NCBI RefSeq assembly: GCF_009689585.1
Contig: NZ_AP018694.1
Span: 2,433,001-2,497,000 of the forward strand
DNA from: Aquipluma nitroreducens
Lineage (GTDB): Bacteria > Bacteroidota > Bacteroidia > Bacteroidales > Prolixibacteraceae
Length of the DNA stretch: 64,000 bases
Direction: 5' to 3'
Part shown: one piece after another, positions 28,679 through 38,580 of the stretch
How positions within the stretch are numbered: position 1 is the stretch's first letter
Layout of the letters: each line of letters opens with the position of its first letter
The notes under the pieces: model-generated
Seen by the model: the letters and a program-made list of their open reading frames with translations, nothing else
The model's database searches: none
Told to the model about the DNA's origin: nothing
Made by a program: the position numbers and the translations under genes

Positions 28679-28708
28679 AAGTTTGATGAAACCAATTTCA
28701 TCAAACTT
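28679..28708 (-). terminator. Strong hairpin immediately upstream of the IS transposase start
   Basis: A perfect 13-bp stem, AAGTTTGATGAAA/TTTCATCAAACTT with a 4-nt loop, is followed on the minus strand by TTTTTATG, that is, a T run leading straight into the transposase start codon region. It has the form of an intrinsic terminator and would block read-through transcription from outside from expressing the transposase. Confidence 0.75.
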
Positions 28709-28850
28709 CCTGTAATATCAATAGCAATGAGCTCTACAGAGCTTTTTACCAACTATTTTTCAGTAATATGCCATGTACCACATAAGTTAAAGCAAAAACC
28801 CGGACAGGAGACTGTACCGGGTTTTTTATGCTTGTATTTTTTGTGAGAAT

Positions 28851-29351
28851 TTACAATCCAAAAATATGCGGGTACATTAACGCCATGGCCAATGTTGCGA
28901 TAATAAGAATGGCTAAACCAACAAAAAACAAAACAACTCCAACTCGGTATCGTTTGTTCGAAGTTACCAATTCAGTGACTGAATTAATCTTGTTAATTTT
29001 ATTAACCATTTTTTGCAAGGCCATCTGATCCTTTACAATGTAGTCGTATGCTCCATATTTCATACTATTAATTGCAATGTCAATACTGTCCTGACCCGAG
29101 AGAAAAATAAACTCAACATCAGGATTTGTTTTCTTTGCCTTGATCAATACCTCAATACCGGTCATTCCTTCAAGAAGATAATCCTGAATAACAATATCTG
29201 GATTCTTTGTCATGTTATTCAATGCTTCCTCTCCGGATAAATAGGACTCAACATTTGTAAATTTATTGGTCTTGAGATAACTAACAACAAGCTTGTTATA
29301 CATCTGATTGTCTTCAACGACAAATATTAGAGGATTCTTGGTGTTTCGCAT
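28851..29351 (-). CDS. Receiver-domain protein with C-terminal membrane anchor
   Basis: The protein is a CheY-like receiver (about residues 6-125 from ATG 29351, MRNTKNPLIFVVEDN) with the acidic pair in VEDN, phosphoacceptor Asp in DIVIQDYLLEGMTG and the conserved Lys in IVKDQ. A single strongly hydrophobic segment (VGVVLFFVGLAILIIATLAMALMY) closes the protein, so the receiver would be tethered to the cytoplasmic face of the inner membrane. There is no output domain. A more upstream start would add a hydrophobic N-terminal stretch but lacks an ATG. No histidine kinase adjoins. Confidence 0.8.
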   Translation of the reverse strand: MRNTKNPLIFVVEDNQMYNKLVVSYLKTNKFTNVESYLSGEEALNNMTKNPDIVIQDYLLEGMTGIEVLIKAKKTNPDVEFIFLSGQDSIDIAINSMKYGAYDYIVKDQMALQKMVNKINKINSVTELVTSNKRYRVGVVLFFVGLAILIIATLAMALMYPHIFGL

Positions 29352-29608
29352 GCTGTAAATATATTTTTGTCCAAAAGGTTGAAAAAAGGTCCGCTCTTTA
29401 TACTGCCTGATTATTAAAAAGACTATGAAAAACAGAGTAACCAAATTTAGAAAAAAAAAATCGATATAATCAAGGATTATAACTTATGATGATTGTTTTT
29501 TATTTTTTAGCAGGGAAACAATAAATTTCACAACTTTGAGATCTCTATTTTGAGCAAACATCTACATTTCAGCAGGAATAGAAATTGATAAATTAAAACT
29601 GATTTAAA

Positions 29609-30370
29609 ATGATTCTAGCCATAGATATAGGAAATACAAATATTGTATTTGGAGTTGCCGATGAAAATGGATGGGTAAAAATTTGGCGGATACAAACTGA
29701 TTGGTCAAAAACGGCTGACGAATATGAAGTGATTTTCAGATCGCTATTTACAAGTTCTTCAATTAGTTACAACGACATCTCACGTGCCGTTTTAAGTAGC
29801 GTCGTTCCTAGTCTGATAAGAGCGTTTAGAGAAATGCTGAATAACTTGCTCGAAAGTTCTTTGCTTTTAGTTGAGCCATCCATTTACGATAAACTGCCAA
29901 TTAAAATAATTGATCCCTACGAAATTGGAACCGACCTGGTCGCTGATGCTACTGCTGCCTTTATGGGTTATGGTGGTTCCACGATGGTCATTGATTTCGG
30001 AACTGCCCTCACATTTACAACAATCAGTCGCGAAGGTGAGATTCTTGGAGTGGCCATAACTCCGGGATTGATCACTGCGCTGAAATCACTTACCAGAAAT
30101 ACGGCTCAATTGCGCGATGTACAACTTAGCGCACCCCCTTCGGTTCTGGGCAAAAACACCGTTCATGCCATACAGTCGGGTATTATTCTTGGTTTCTCCG
30201 GATTAGTTGATTCGATGGTCAGTCGTACTGAAGCTGAACTTGGTGAAAAGTTGACGGTTGTTGCAACTGGAGGTCTTTCGGCAGTATTGAAGAATGTTTC
30301 GGCAAGAATTGAAATTATTGATGAGAATCTGACTTTGGATGGACTGAAATATATTGCACAATACGTTTAA
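29609..30370 (+). CDS. coaX: Type III pantothenate kinase
   Basis: CoaX phosphorylates pantothenate in the first step of coenzyme A synthesis; type III enzymes are insensitive to CoA feedback. The ASKHA-fold motifs are clear: phosphate-1 DIGNTNIVFG at the N-terminus, the GTDLVADATAAF block and the DFGTALTF phosphate-2 motif. The 253-residue length is normal. It is convergent with the adenosine deaminase gene 9 bp away. Confidence 0.95.
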   Translation: MILAIDIGNTNIVFGVADENGWVKIWRIQTDWSKTADEYEVIFRSLFTSSSISYNDISRAVLSSVVPSLIRAFREMLNNLLESSLLLVEPSIYDKLPIKIIDPYEIGTDLVADATAAFMGYGGSTMVIDFGTALTFTTISREGEILGVAITPGLITALKSLTRNTAQLRDVQLSAPPSVLGKNTVHAIQSGIILGFSGLVDSMVSRTEAELGEKLTVVATGGLSAVLKNVSARIEIIDENLTLDGLKYIAQYV

Positions 30371-30379
30371 AAAATTGGT

Positions 30380-31414
<1,035 letters not shown>

Positions 31415-31448
31415 CTATTCAATGACTCAAACTTAAGTCATTCGGTTA

Positions 31449-32228
31449 CTACTTTTTTGCCTTTTTCAGCAGCAAATCTACCAAATTATTTGCAGCTTTC
31501 AGGTTCTCAAAACTTTGTGGTAAATAAGCATGGTCGATGTATTCGTTGTATAACCATGGATCACTTACCATCAAGACGTAACCTTTGCCATAGTTGGCTT
31601 CAGCAATAATAACCGAATTTGTTGCTTCATCTTTCAGAACAGGTTTGGCATCTTTCGATAAAACGATCGGTGCAACTTCTTTCAAGTAGACTTTCGTAAC
31701 CCCAGCAAACAATGGATGATCAGTAAATTTGGTTTCAGCGGCCATGTCCCAATCCCTGTTTATCACTGGATTTAAGGTTGAATGCTGCATATAAAAACCA
31801 AATTCCGAAGCCAACTGATTGAAATGAGTGAATTCGCAGTTCGGGCCATCGTTTCCCATCAACAAAAGAACACCTCCCTTGCTCACCCATTTTTTCAGAA
31901 ACTTGATGTCGTTGGCCTGAATGTAATTTGGATTTGGATTTTCTTTGGTGGTATCCGGATCAACAATGATATAAACATCAATACCTTTCATGGATTTGCT
32001 GTTTGGGGCAGTTGCGATGGTATTTAGTTTGGCGCCGCGTTTCACAAATAAATCGTCAAGCTGCGAAAAACCGCTATTTTCCTGATCGTCCCAGGTGTAG
32101 TGGAAAATTTTACCGGTTTTGGCATTGGTTTCGTGGTTAAACCAGTTATCAAGGCCAATATTTTTCTGTGCAAAACTTGCGGTGGCCAAAGCACACAAAA
32201 TAAGAGAAAGTGTGAATATTCGTTTCAT
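31449..32228 (-). CDS. Exported DUF4350/glutamine-amidotransferase-like protein
   Basis: A signal peptide (residues 1-21, ending in ASFAQ) directs this 259-residue protein to the envelope. The mature part looks like a class I glutamine-amidotransferase-like fold of the DUF4350 type: IDVYIIVDPD, a LKKWVSKGGVLLLMGND strand-turn and a final GYVLMVSDPWLYNEY. Proteins of this type often accompany unsaturated glucuronyl/rhamnogalacturonyl hydrolases, but none is nearby. The usual catalytic Cys-His pair is not evident. Function unknown. Confidence 0.7.
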   Translation of the reverse strand: MKRIFTLSLILCALATASFAQKNIGLDNWFNHETNAKTGKIFHYTWDDQENSGFSQLDDLFVKRGAKLNTIATAPNSKSMKGIDVYIIVDPDTTKENPNPNYIQANDIKFLKKWVSKGGVLLLMGNDGPNCEFTHFNQLASEFGFYMQHSTLNPVINRDWDMAAETKFTDHPLFAGVTKVYLKEVAPIVLSKDAKPVLKDEATNSVIIAEANYGKGYVLMVSDPWLYNEYIDHAYLPQSFENLKAANNLVDLLLKKAKK

Positions 32229-32341
32229 AATGTTATAAATTAGAGAATTAGTTGTACTTTTTTACTTCTGAAAGGATTTGTGCAATCGATTTCATTTTTA
32301 CAAATCTACAATTATTCGGATAAGTAAACTTGAAATCGTCT

Positions 32342-33481
32342 TCAGAAATTATTTATTTCTGAAACTAATCGCATAATTTGTTCTGAAGTCGAAGCAAGCA
32401 ATTGAGAAGCATTCGTCTTCGATTCTTCGAGGCTCATGGGCCGGTTGGCAATTGCAAAAGCCGAAGTAAGTCCCTGCCTGAAGAGTTCAGACAGGTCGCC
32501 TTCAACCATACCGGCCAAAGCAATAACCGGAACCCGGTACTTCTTACCCAGTTGAGCCACTCCGCTGATGGTTTTTCCGAAAGCTGTTTGTTCATCAATT
32601 TTACCTTCAGCAGTAAAAACCAGTGATGCAGCTTGAATGCGATTCTCTAAGTCTGTCAATCGACTAATTAGCTCAAATCCATGCACTATTTCAGCTTTGC
32701 AGAAGGCCATCAATCCAGCTCCCAAGCCACCGGCAGCGCCAGCTCCCAGAATATTGGAATAGTCAGTGCCAAATTCCTGATGAAGAATTTGTGCCAAATG
32801 AGTCATGTTTTTTTCAAGTGTTTCAACCATTTCGGGCGTCGCTCCTTTTTGTCGTCCATAAACATGAGTTGCTCCGGAAGGCCCCAAAAGTGGATTTTGC
32901 ACATCGCAAGCCACTGTGATTTTTACTTTCCGTAGTAATGGATGGACATTGGAACTGTCGATTCGATGTAGTTCGTTCAACGATCCGCCACCCCAATCCA
33001 TTTGATTACCGTTTTTATCAAGAAGTCCAAACCCAAGAGCCTGCGCCATTCCAACTCCACCATCGTTCGTTGCACTTCCGCCAATCCCCAGAATGATTTC
33101 AGTAAAACCAGCTTCCATCGCGGCTTTCAGAAGCAAACCGGTTCCATATGTCGAGGTAATCATCGGATTTCGTTCTTCCGGCACAAGTAATTCAATTCCC
33201 GAAGCAGCAGCCATTTCAATGACAGCGGTGTTACCATTGCCCAAAATTCCGTAGAAAGATTGTATTGTTCGGTTCAGCGCATCGACTGATGGTGTTGAAA
33301 CGATTGTTCCAGCAGTTGCCGCTACCAAAGCTTCAACGGTTCCTTCTCCACCATCGGCGATTGGAATGCAAATGATTTCAGCTTCAGGAACAACTTTTTT
33401 TATCCCTTTTGAAATTGCTGCAGCTACCTGCGTGGCAGTTAAACATTCTTTAAACGAATCGGGGGCGATAACAATGCGCAT
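32342..33481 (-). CDS. Glycerate kinase (GK-I family)
   Basis: This 379-residue enzyme belongs to the GlxK/GarK family, which phosphorylates D-glycerate to 2- or 3-phosphoglycerate. The N-terminus IAPDSFKECLTA, the GIGGSATNDGGVGMAQALG nucleotide/substrate loop and the TAEGKIDEQTAFGKT block are diagnostic. It could feed glycerate from serine or glyoxylate metabolism into glycolysis. No other glyoxylate genes adjoin. Confidence 0.93.
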   Translation of the reverse strand: MRIVIAPDSFKECLTATQVAAAISKGIKKVVPEAEIICIPIADGGEGTVEALVAATAGTIVSTPSVDALNRTIQSFYGILGNGNTAVIEMAAASGIELLVPEERNPMITSTYGTGLLLKAAMEAGFTEIILGIGGSATNDGGVGMAQALGFGLLDKNGNQMDWGGGSLNELHRIDSSNVHPLLRKVKITVACDVQNPLLGPSGATHVYGRQKGATPEMVETLEKNMTHLAQILHQEFGTDYSNILGAGAAGGLGAGLMAFCKAEIVHGFELISRLTDLENRIQAASLVFTAEGKIDEQTAFGKTISGVAQLGKKYRVPVIALAGMVEGDLSELFRQGLTSAFAIANRPMSLEESKTNASQLLASTSEQIMRLVSEINNF

Positions 33482-33601
33482 GGCTGAATCCGGTTTTGAA
33501 TTTTAGGAGTAAAATACGCAAAAAGTTCAATTTTGGGAAGTGATATATTTAACATTTGCTATGCGCCCTAAAAACCACAAATTGCAGGGTCTTAAAACGA
33601 G

Positions 33602-33631
33602 CTGATCGCATGGTTTTGGCCACACGATCAG
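33602..33631. terminator. Possible hairpin between glycerate kinase and GNAT genes
   Basis: CTGATCG and CGATCAG pair around a 16-nt loop in the gap downstream of the GNAT gene. On the plus strand it is followed by a T-rich tract. The orientation does not fit the minus-strand genes perfectly, so this is tentative. Confidence 0.35.
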
Positions 33632-33656
33632 TCTTTCATTTTTCTATTTCAGAAAT

Positions 33657-33935
33657 TTATAATACATCGTCATATTCAGGTTTCTTGTCGAAAACACTTT
33701 TGACAAACGGGCAAAGTGGTATAATCTTAAGTCCATTTTCCCGTACAAATTCAACAGCTTTGCTTAGCATTTGTTTTCCGGCGCCTTGCCCTTTCAAAAT
33801 TTCATTAACTTCTGTATGGTTAATGATAATTTTTTCCGTTCCGGCCCAAACGTAGGTCATTTCAGCAACAATTTTCTCATCCTGTTCGATGTAGAACATC
33901 CCTTTTTTCGAATCATTTTTCTGTTTTACTTCCAT
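33657..33935 (-). CDS. Small GNAT-family N-acetyltransferase (YjdJ-like)
   Basis: This is a compact 92-residue acetyltransferase of the GCN5-related type (the short Gcn5-related_N-acetyltransferase_2 branch). The acetyl-CoA loop is LKGQGAGKQML, followed by the helix AVEFVRENGLKIIPLCPFVKSVF. It is 23 bp downstream of the pirin gene and presumably in the same operon. ATG 33935 (MEVKQKND) is chosen over an upstream TTG. Substrate unknown. Confidence 0.88.
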   Translation of the reverse strand: MEVKQKNDSKKGMFYIEQDEKIVAEMTYVWAGTEKIIINHTEVNEILKGQGAGKQMLSKAVEFVRENGLKIIPLCPFVKSVFDKKPEYDDVL

Positions 33936-33958
33936 TATCAAAAGTTTTTTTCGATTGA

Positions 33959-34675
33959 TTAAAAAGTCATAGGAACTTCCATCAACAAGATTTCTGCGTC
34001 AGAGTCAGCCTTTATTGCCAACGAGTCGACATCCCAGATTCCAAATCCGTCGCGGGTTGTTAAAGCCTGGTCATTTATGGTTACATCACCTTTCAGGATA
34101 AAAGCATATACGCCGTTGCCTTTTGCTTTAATGTTGTAATTGGCGCTGACTCCCTTGTCGAAATTTCCGAGATGGAACCATGCGTTTTGATAGATCCAAA
34201 CGCCTTCATCGTCAGCATTCGGCGAAAGAACCTGTTGCAATTTATTATGGCGGTCAGCAATGTTCAGCGTAATCTGATCGTATCGAGGTGTCACATTCTT
34301 CGTATTTGGGAACACCCAAATTTGTAGAAATTTCACTCTGCGATCGGTGTTTTTGTTGTACTCACTGTGGTATATTCCAGTTCCTGCACTCATCACCTGA
34401 ATGTCGCCATGTTTAATAACGGCAACATTTCCCATACTGTCCTTGTGTTCCAGATCGCCTTCCAACGGAATGGATATGATTTCCATATTGTCGTGAGGAT
34501 GTGTACCAAAGCCTTTTCCGGCTTCTACGGTATCGTCATTCAACACGCGTAATGCTCCAAAGTGCATCCGTTCGGGATTGTGATAATTGGCAAAACTAAA
34601 TGTATGTTTGCTATGTAACCAGCCGTGGTTTGCGTCGCCACGGGTATCAGCTTTGTGTAATATTGTATTTTTCAT
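33959..34675 (-). CDS. Pirin-family bicupin protein
   Basis: This 238-residue pirin homologue (YhhW type) has an N-terminal cupin carrying the metal-binding HPHDNMEIISI block and a second His/Glu set in GTGIYHSEYN. YhhW-type pirins can have quercetin 2,3-dioxygenase activity, but the natural role is uncertain. It leads a two-gene unit with the GNAT acetyltransferase. Confidence 0.93.
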   Translation of the reverse strand: MKNTILHKADTRGDANHGWLHSKHTFSFANYHNPERMHFGALRVLNDDTVEAGKGFGTHPHDNMEIISIPLEGDLEHKDSMGNVAVIKHGDIQVMSAGTGIYHSEYNKNTDRRVKFLQIWVFPNTKNVTPRYDQITLNIADRHNKLQQVLSPNADDEGVWIYQNAWFHLGNFDKGVSANYNIKAKGNGVYAFILKGDVTINDQALTTRDGFGIWDVDSLAIKADSDAEILLMEVPMTF

Positions 34676-34845
34676 CTGTATATATATTTGTTTTTTAATT
34701 GCCAGATGGAATTCCCTTCGGGGATTTCCGCTTCGCTACAATTCGCCATATTAGTCATCCTCGTGTGTGAGCGTATTGCTATTATCATGGCTCGTTTCAT
34801 GATTTCTGAATTTCCATTGGTAAATGGCTAAGAGGCGAATTAAAA

Positions 34846-35400
34846 TCAGGACTGTTTTACCAGTTCTACTTCACAGCTTATTCTAACATCGTCACTAACA
34901 AGTACGCCTCCAGCTTCTAAAGTTGCATTCCATGTCAGTCCAAAATCTTTACGGTTTAACTTTCCGTTAATGGTGAAACCTGCTTTTTCGTTCCCCCATG
35001 GATCTTTCATTACGCCACCAAATTCAACGTCGAGTTTAACTTGTCTGGTTATGTCTTTAATGGTGAGGTCGCCATACAATTCGTAGCTTCCGTCATTGTC
35101 AACTTTTTCATAGGTATTTCCAATGAAATGTATTTGCTTGAAGTTTTCAACGTCGAAGAAATCGGCACTTTTTAAATGTGCGTCACGATCAGCAACTCCC
35201 GTATCGACCGATGCCGGATTCATCCAGAAGTCGATTTCGGAGGTCATAAAATCTTCACCAGTGGTATAAATACTTGCATCAAATTCTTTGAACACTCCCT
35301 TTACGTTGGTAATCATCAGGTGCTTTACTTTGAAAGCAATTTCGCTATGAGTTGGGTCGATACCCCATTTGGTCTTTGTTAAATTTTCCATTGTCGTCAT
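34846..35400 (-). CDS. YceI-family lipid-binding-like protein
   Basis: This 184-residue YceI-domain protein begins with WGIDPTHSEIAFKVKHLMI, followed by the VKGVFKEFDAS, DAHLKSADFFDVENF and GDLTIKDITRQV blocks. YceI proteins form lipocalin-like barrels that bind isoprenoid-type ligands. No signal peptide is present, so this one appears cytoplasmic. Two close in-frame ATGs (35400 and 35391) are possible starts. Confidence 0.92.
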   Translation of the reverse strand: MTTMENLTKTKWGIDPTHSEIAFKVKHLMITNVKGVFKEFDASIYTTGEDFMTSEIDFWMNPASVDTGVADRDAHLKSADFFDVENFKQIHFIGNTYEKVDNDGSYELYGDLTIKDITRQVKLDVEFGGVMKDPWGNEKAGFTINGKLNRKDFGLTWNATLEAGGVLVSDDVRISCEVELVKQS

Positions 35401-35625
35401 TTTTTATTGTTTATAATGACACAAAGTTAGGGGATGTGAAAGCGCGAAAAAATGGAGAAATTCCAGAATTAATGGCACAAATCGATGATAAAAAGGACAA
35501 AAGCATCTTATATAGTCACTTTTCAACTCATTAAAATCAAGAAATCAGTTTTGTTTTCGTTGAGGATCGATGACGGAAATACGCTTAAAATAGTAATTGG
35601 CGATCGCAATTTTGACGCAGAAAAA

Positions 35626-35655
35626 AGCCCCATTGTTTTCGCAAACAATGGGGCT
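35626..35655 (-). terminator. Terminator downstream of the deoxyhypusine-synthase-like gene
   Basis: A 12-bp stem AGCCCCATTGTT/AACAATGGGGCT with a short loop is followed on the minus strand by TTTTTT. It lies 20 bp past the stop codon at 35676. Confidence 0.88.
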
Positions 35656-35675
35656 AAAATATTATTGAATGTCGT

Positions 35676-36695
35676 TTATTTTACGAATAAATTACTCCAG
35701 CTTTTAGGCTGACGATTCTTCCAGGTTCCTTTGTGGTAAACGTAACTCACAATTAATGGCAATACCGAAGTCGCTTCAGCAAAAACCATTTGTTCGTCGG
35801 TTACCTGAACTTTACCCCACGAGCTGGCTTCTTTCAGTGTTGACGATGAGCAAGCTCCGTCGCGAACATCAGCAACAGTAATCTGAACAGCATATTGGTG
35901 CATTGGGACTTCTTTACCTAAAATTTCGGCACAAACTACCGTATCCTGAGCAAAGTTCTTTGGAACGCCTCCGCCAATCATGAACAAACCAGTTACACCG
36001 GCAGCCATCTTAATTTTGGTCAATTCCAAAAAGTCGGCAACTGAGTCAATCGAAACGTGTTTTTCAGGATTTTCCCATTGGTGTTTAGCCAAACCAAAAC
36101 CAGCGCTTGAGTCGGAGAATGCCGGGCAGAAAATTGGTACATTGTTTTCGTAGCAAACCTGGATGAGACTATCTTTTTTCACTGAATTTTCAGTCAGCCA
36201 TTTACCCATTTCTTTGATAAATTCGCGCGAAGAATAAGGTCTTTTCTCCAACGAATCGGTAATTTCCTTGATGGTTCCATCGCAATTCTGTAATTCTTCC
36301 TCGTCGATGAAAGTGTCATAAATTCGGTCGATATAAAGGTCGCGCAAAATGCCATCGTTAATTTCGGTGGTACCGCGGTAGTGTTTATGACCAAGTGCTT
36401 CAAAAAAATCCATGTCGATAATTGAGGCGCCAGTTGCCACAATAACATCGATCATATTATTTTTAACCATGTCAACATATACCTGCATACAGCCTGCGGC
36501 GCTTGTACTTCCGGCCAGAGTCAATATGTTGGTACATTCGGTATTGCCCACCATTTTCAATAAAATATCGGTTGCACTGGCTGTATCGCGCGAGGTGAAC
36601 GACATTTTACGCATAGAGTCGATGATTGGAGTTGAATCGAATGACTTGATGTCGATGTGCTCGATGGTGTTTTTTAATAAATCTGATTTTTTCAT
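35676..36695 (-). CDS. Deoxyhypusine synthase-like protein
   Basis: This 339-residue protein belongs to the NAD-dependent deoxyhypusine synthase family, which transfers the aminobutyl group of spermidine to a lysine of eIF5A in eukaryotes. The active-site lysine region (ASSWGKVQ, K295) and NAD-binding blocks (LTLAGSTSAAG, VIVATGASIIDMDF, GLFMIGGGVPKNF) are retained. Bacteria lack eIF5A, so the acceptor must differ; bacterial homologues have been linked to polyamine (homospermidine-type) synthesis. It is a single-gene unit ending in a strong terminator. The true reaction is open. Confidence 0.85.
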   Translation of the reverse strand: MKKSDLLKNTIEHIDIKSFDSTPIIDSMRKMSFTSRDTASATDILLKMVGNTECTNILTLAGSTSAAGCMQVYVDMVKNNMIDVIVATGASIIDMDFFEALGHKHYRGTTEINDGILRDLYIDRIYDTFIDEEELQNCDGTIKEITDSLEKRPYSSREFIKEMGKWLTENSVKKDSLIQVCYENNVPIFCPAFSDSSAGFGLAKHQWENPEKHVSIDSVADFLELTKIKMAAGVTGLFMIGGGVPKNFAQDTVVCAEILGKEVPMHQYAVQITVADVRDGACSSSTLKEASSWGKVQVTDEQMVFAEATSVLPLIVSYVYHKGTWKNRQPKSWSNLFVK

Positions 36696-36931
36696 CCTTC
36701 TGATTTTTCTCTTTTTATTGTACTTTCAGACAATTGTATTTGGTTAAATATAAGCCAGATAGACTGGTCCTGTTTTTTAAAAAGCGTGCAAATATAGTAT
36801 AAAATATTCGGTTCTTTCATTATTGCCAGCTAAAAAATAGTTACGCAGATTCTAGCTTCCTGGAACATTAACAATAAGCCTTAAATAATTCTGTGCTTTC
36901 TTACGGATTCTATCAGGCAGGGTTTGGTTAT

Positions 36932-37969
36932 TTATTTTGCTGAAGGTAAAACCATGTCTTTCAGAAAGATCTCGGCAATACCAGAAATCGATGAATCCAG
37001 GCTCCTGTATTCAAATCCGATAGTACGGGTGATTTTTTCTCCTGAATATTGGTTGTTTTGGTTTGTTCCTGAAACCGCTTCTCGTGTAATTAACGGACGT
37101 TTCCCCGTGAAAAAGCTACCGGCTTTGGCCATTCGCCAGGCGATGTGCAGCTTAATATCGGAGGCAAAACTCCGCGGGCGGGGTTTGTTCAACCCATCGG
37201 CAATTTTATTGAAGAAATCCTGATAGCTCAAGTTTCCAGCGTTCAGGATAAAACGCTGGTTTTTTACCTGTTCAAATCGGGTTTCATCCATCAGCAGAAT
37301 CATGGCTTTCACCACATCGCGTACATCAACAAAGCCCGAAATTCCTTTGGTATAATAATTCAATCCCTTCCAAATCGATTGAAAAATCTTTGGACTGCCA
37401 ATTTCCCAGTTTCCCGGACCCATAATGATCGATGGATTTACGATTACAGCATCCAATCCTTCTTCAATTCCACGCCAGACTTCCATTTCAGAAAAAAACT
37501 TGCTGAGCGAATAACCCGACTTACGTTTTGAAGGCGTCCAGTAGGTCTCTTCGGTTATTTCGCTTCCATCCTGAGTTTTGCCTAGCGCTGCAATGGAACT
37601 AACGTGGCAAAACCGTTTAACCCCGTTGTGGATGGCTGCATCAATCAGGTTTCCGGTGCCTTTCACATTGTTGTTTAGCATGATGTCGTGATCGTCGCCA
37701 TGGAATGAAACAATAGCGGCACAGTGAAAAATACTGGTTACTCCATTTAATGCTTCTTCCAGGCTTAGGTAATCCAGAATGTCGCCTTCAACCCATTCAA
37801 TTTGAGAAAACAAAAAATCGGCATCAGGAGTGTAGTACGAAAAGATTTTCCGAACCCATTCGGTGTTGCTTTGCGGCCTGCGAAGCGCCTTTACCCGATG
37901 CCCCGATTTGGTCAATTCGTAAAGTAAATGTGCACCTACCAATCCGGTTCCGCCTGTTACCAGTATCAT
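36932..37969 (-). CDS. NAD(P)-dependent epimerase/dehydratase (extended SDR)
   Basis: This 345-residue extended short-chain dehydrogenase resembles dihydroflavonol 4-reductases. It has the Rossmann motif TGGTGLVGAHL, HCAAIVSFHG, the catalytic SSIAALG and YSLSK, and NPSIIMGPG. The substrate is probably a sugar-nucleotide, sterol-like or aldehyde compound; nothing nearby fixes it. The downstream gap to the PPOX gene holds a 16-bp tandem repeat. Confidence 0.88.
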   Translation of the reverse strand: MILVTGGTGLVGAHLLYELTKSGHRVKALRRPQSNTEWVRKIFSYYTPDADFLFSQIEWVEGDILDYLSLEEALNGVTSIFHCAAIVSFHGDDHDIMLNNNVKGTGNLIDAAIHNGVKRFCHVSSIAALGKTQDGSEITEETYWTPSKRKSGYSLSKFFSEMEVWRGIEEGLDAVIVNPSIIMGPGNWEIGSPKIFQSIWKGLNYYTKGISGFVDVRDVVKAMILLMDETRFEQVKNQRFILNAGNLSYQDFFNKIADGLNKPRPRSFASDIKLHIAWRMAKAGSFFTGKRPLITREAVSGTNQNNQYSGEKITRTIGFEYRSLDSSISGIAEIFLKDMVLPSAK

Positions 37970-38022
37970 ATTATAAAGTTTTAAGTGACTAAAGTGCCTA
38001 GATTTCGAAGTGCCTGTTTACA

Positions 38023-38054
38023 ACTTTAGACACTCCAGACTTTAGGCACTCCGA
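38023..38054. repeat. Two-copy 16-bp tandem repeat
   Basis: ACTTTAGACACTCCAG is followed directly by ACTTTAGGCACTCCGA and then a third partial ACTTT. Degenerate pieces (AAGTGACTAAAGTGCC) precede it in inverse orientation at 37983-37999, so the gap can form a weak hairpin. Confidence 0.6.
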
Positions 38055-38061
38055 ACTTTTT

Positions 38062-38544
38062 TTAAGTATTCCAGGGCTTAACAGCCTTTGCTCCAAATTC
38101 TTTAGCCGATAATTTTTCAATGGGCACAATCAACACTCCAACATTTCGAATAGAAGGTGCACTGAATTTGAAAGGAAGATCGCTATATTGTGTCATAAAC
38201 TGAGTGAAAAGACGTTCTTTCTCATCAAAATCATCAACTATTTCGGCAGTTCCTTCAATAATCACCGACTTGGATTTAACCCGGTAACTGCATCCTACCT
38301 TTTCGTCTTGCCAGGCCAGTTCTTCGCCTAAAGTCCAGTTGATACACACCCTTGGGTTCTTTTTAATCGTTTCCCACATACGACCTTGCTGAGCCGAATG
38401 CAGGATAACCCGATCGCCATCCATGGCAAAATTCATGGGCAAAACATACGGCACATCATCGACAGACATCGCTACGTAACAGGTTTTGCACTGTTTCAAA
38501 ATGGCATCAATCGCTTTTCGGTCGTGAATAAAATGTGTTCTCAT
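38062..38544 (-). CDS. Pyridoxamine 5'-phosphate oxidase-fold flavoprotein (NimA-like)
   Basis: This 160-residue FMN-binding split barrel resembles the Nim/PPOX-like family: CYVAMSVDDVPYVLPMNFAMDGDRVILHSA is the N-terminal strand set, followed by NPRVCINW and the CSYRVKSKSVIIEGTAEIV block. Some relatives reduce 5-nitroimidazoles, but many are general reductases, so resistance should not be assumed. It lies downstream of dnaG by about 37 bp and may share its transcript. Confidence 0.88.
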   Translation of the reverse strand: MRTHFIHDRKAIDAILKQCKTCYVAMSVDDVPYVLPMNFAMDGDRVILHSAQQGRMWETIKKNPRVCINWTLGEELAWQDEKVGCSYRVKSKSVIIEGTAEIVDDFDEKERLFTQFMTQYSDLPFKFSAPSIRNVGVLIVPIEKLSAKEFGAKAVKPWNT

Positions 38545-38580
38545 GTGGTTTATTCGAAATGTTCGTTCAATATAATTAAT

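Larger units (their letters stand above)
27515..28765 (-). mobile_element. IS256-group (IS1249-like) insertion sequence
   Basis: An 18-bp terminal inverted repeat, TACTGAAAAATAGTTGGT, is present perfectly at 27515-27532 and, inverted, at 28748-28765, bounding a 1251-bp element. It encloses one transposase gene on the minus strand, a palindromic terminator after the gene and a strong hairpin just before it. I see no convincing 8-9 bp target duplication in the immediate flanks. It sits between mtnP and a receiver-domain gene without breaking either. Confidence 0.85.

Noticed and set aside
38062-38544. Nitroimidazole resistance gene (nim)
   Set aside because: The protein has the PPOX/Nim fold, but sequence alone cannot separate a true nim gene from general flavin reductases, so no resistance is claimed.
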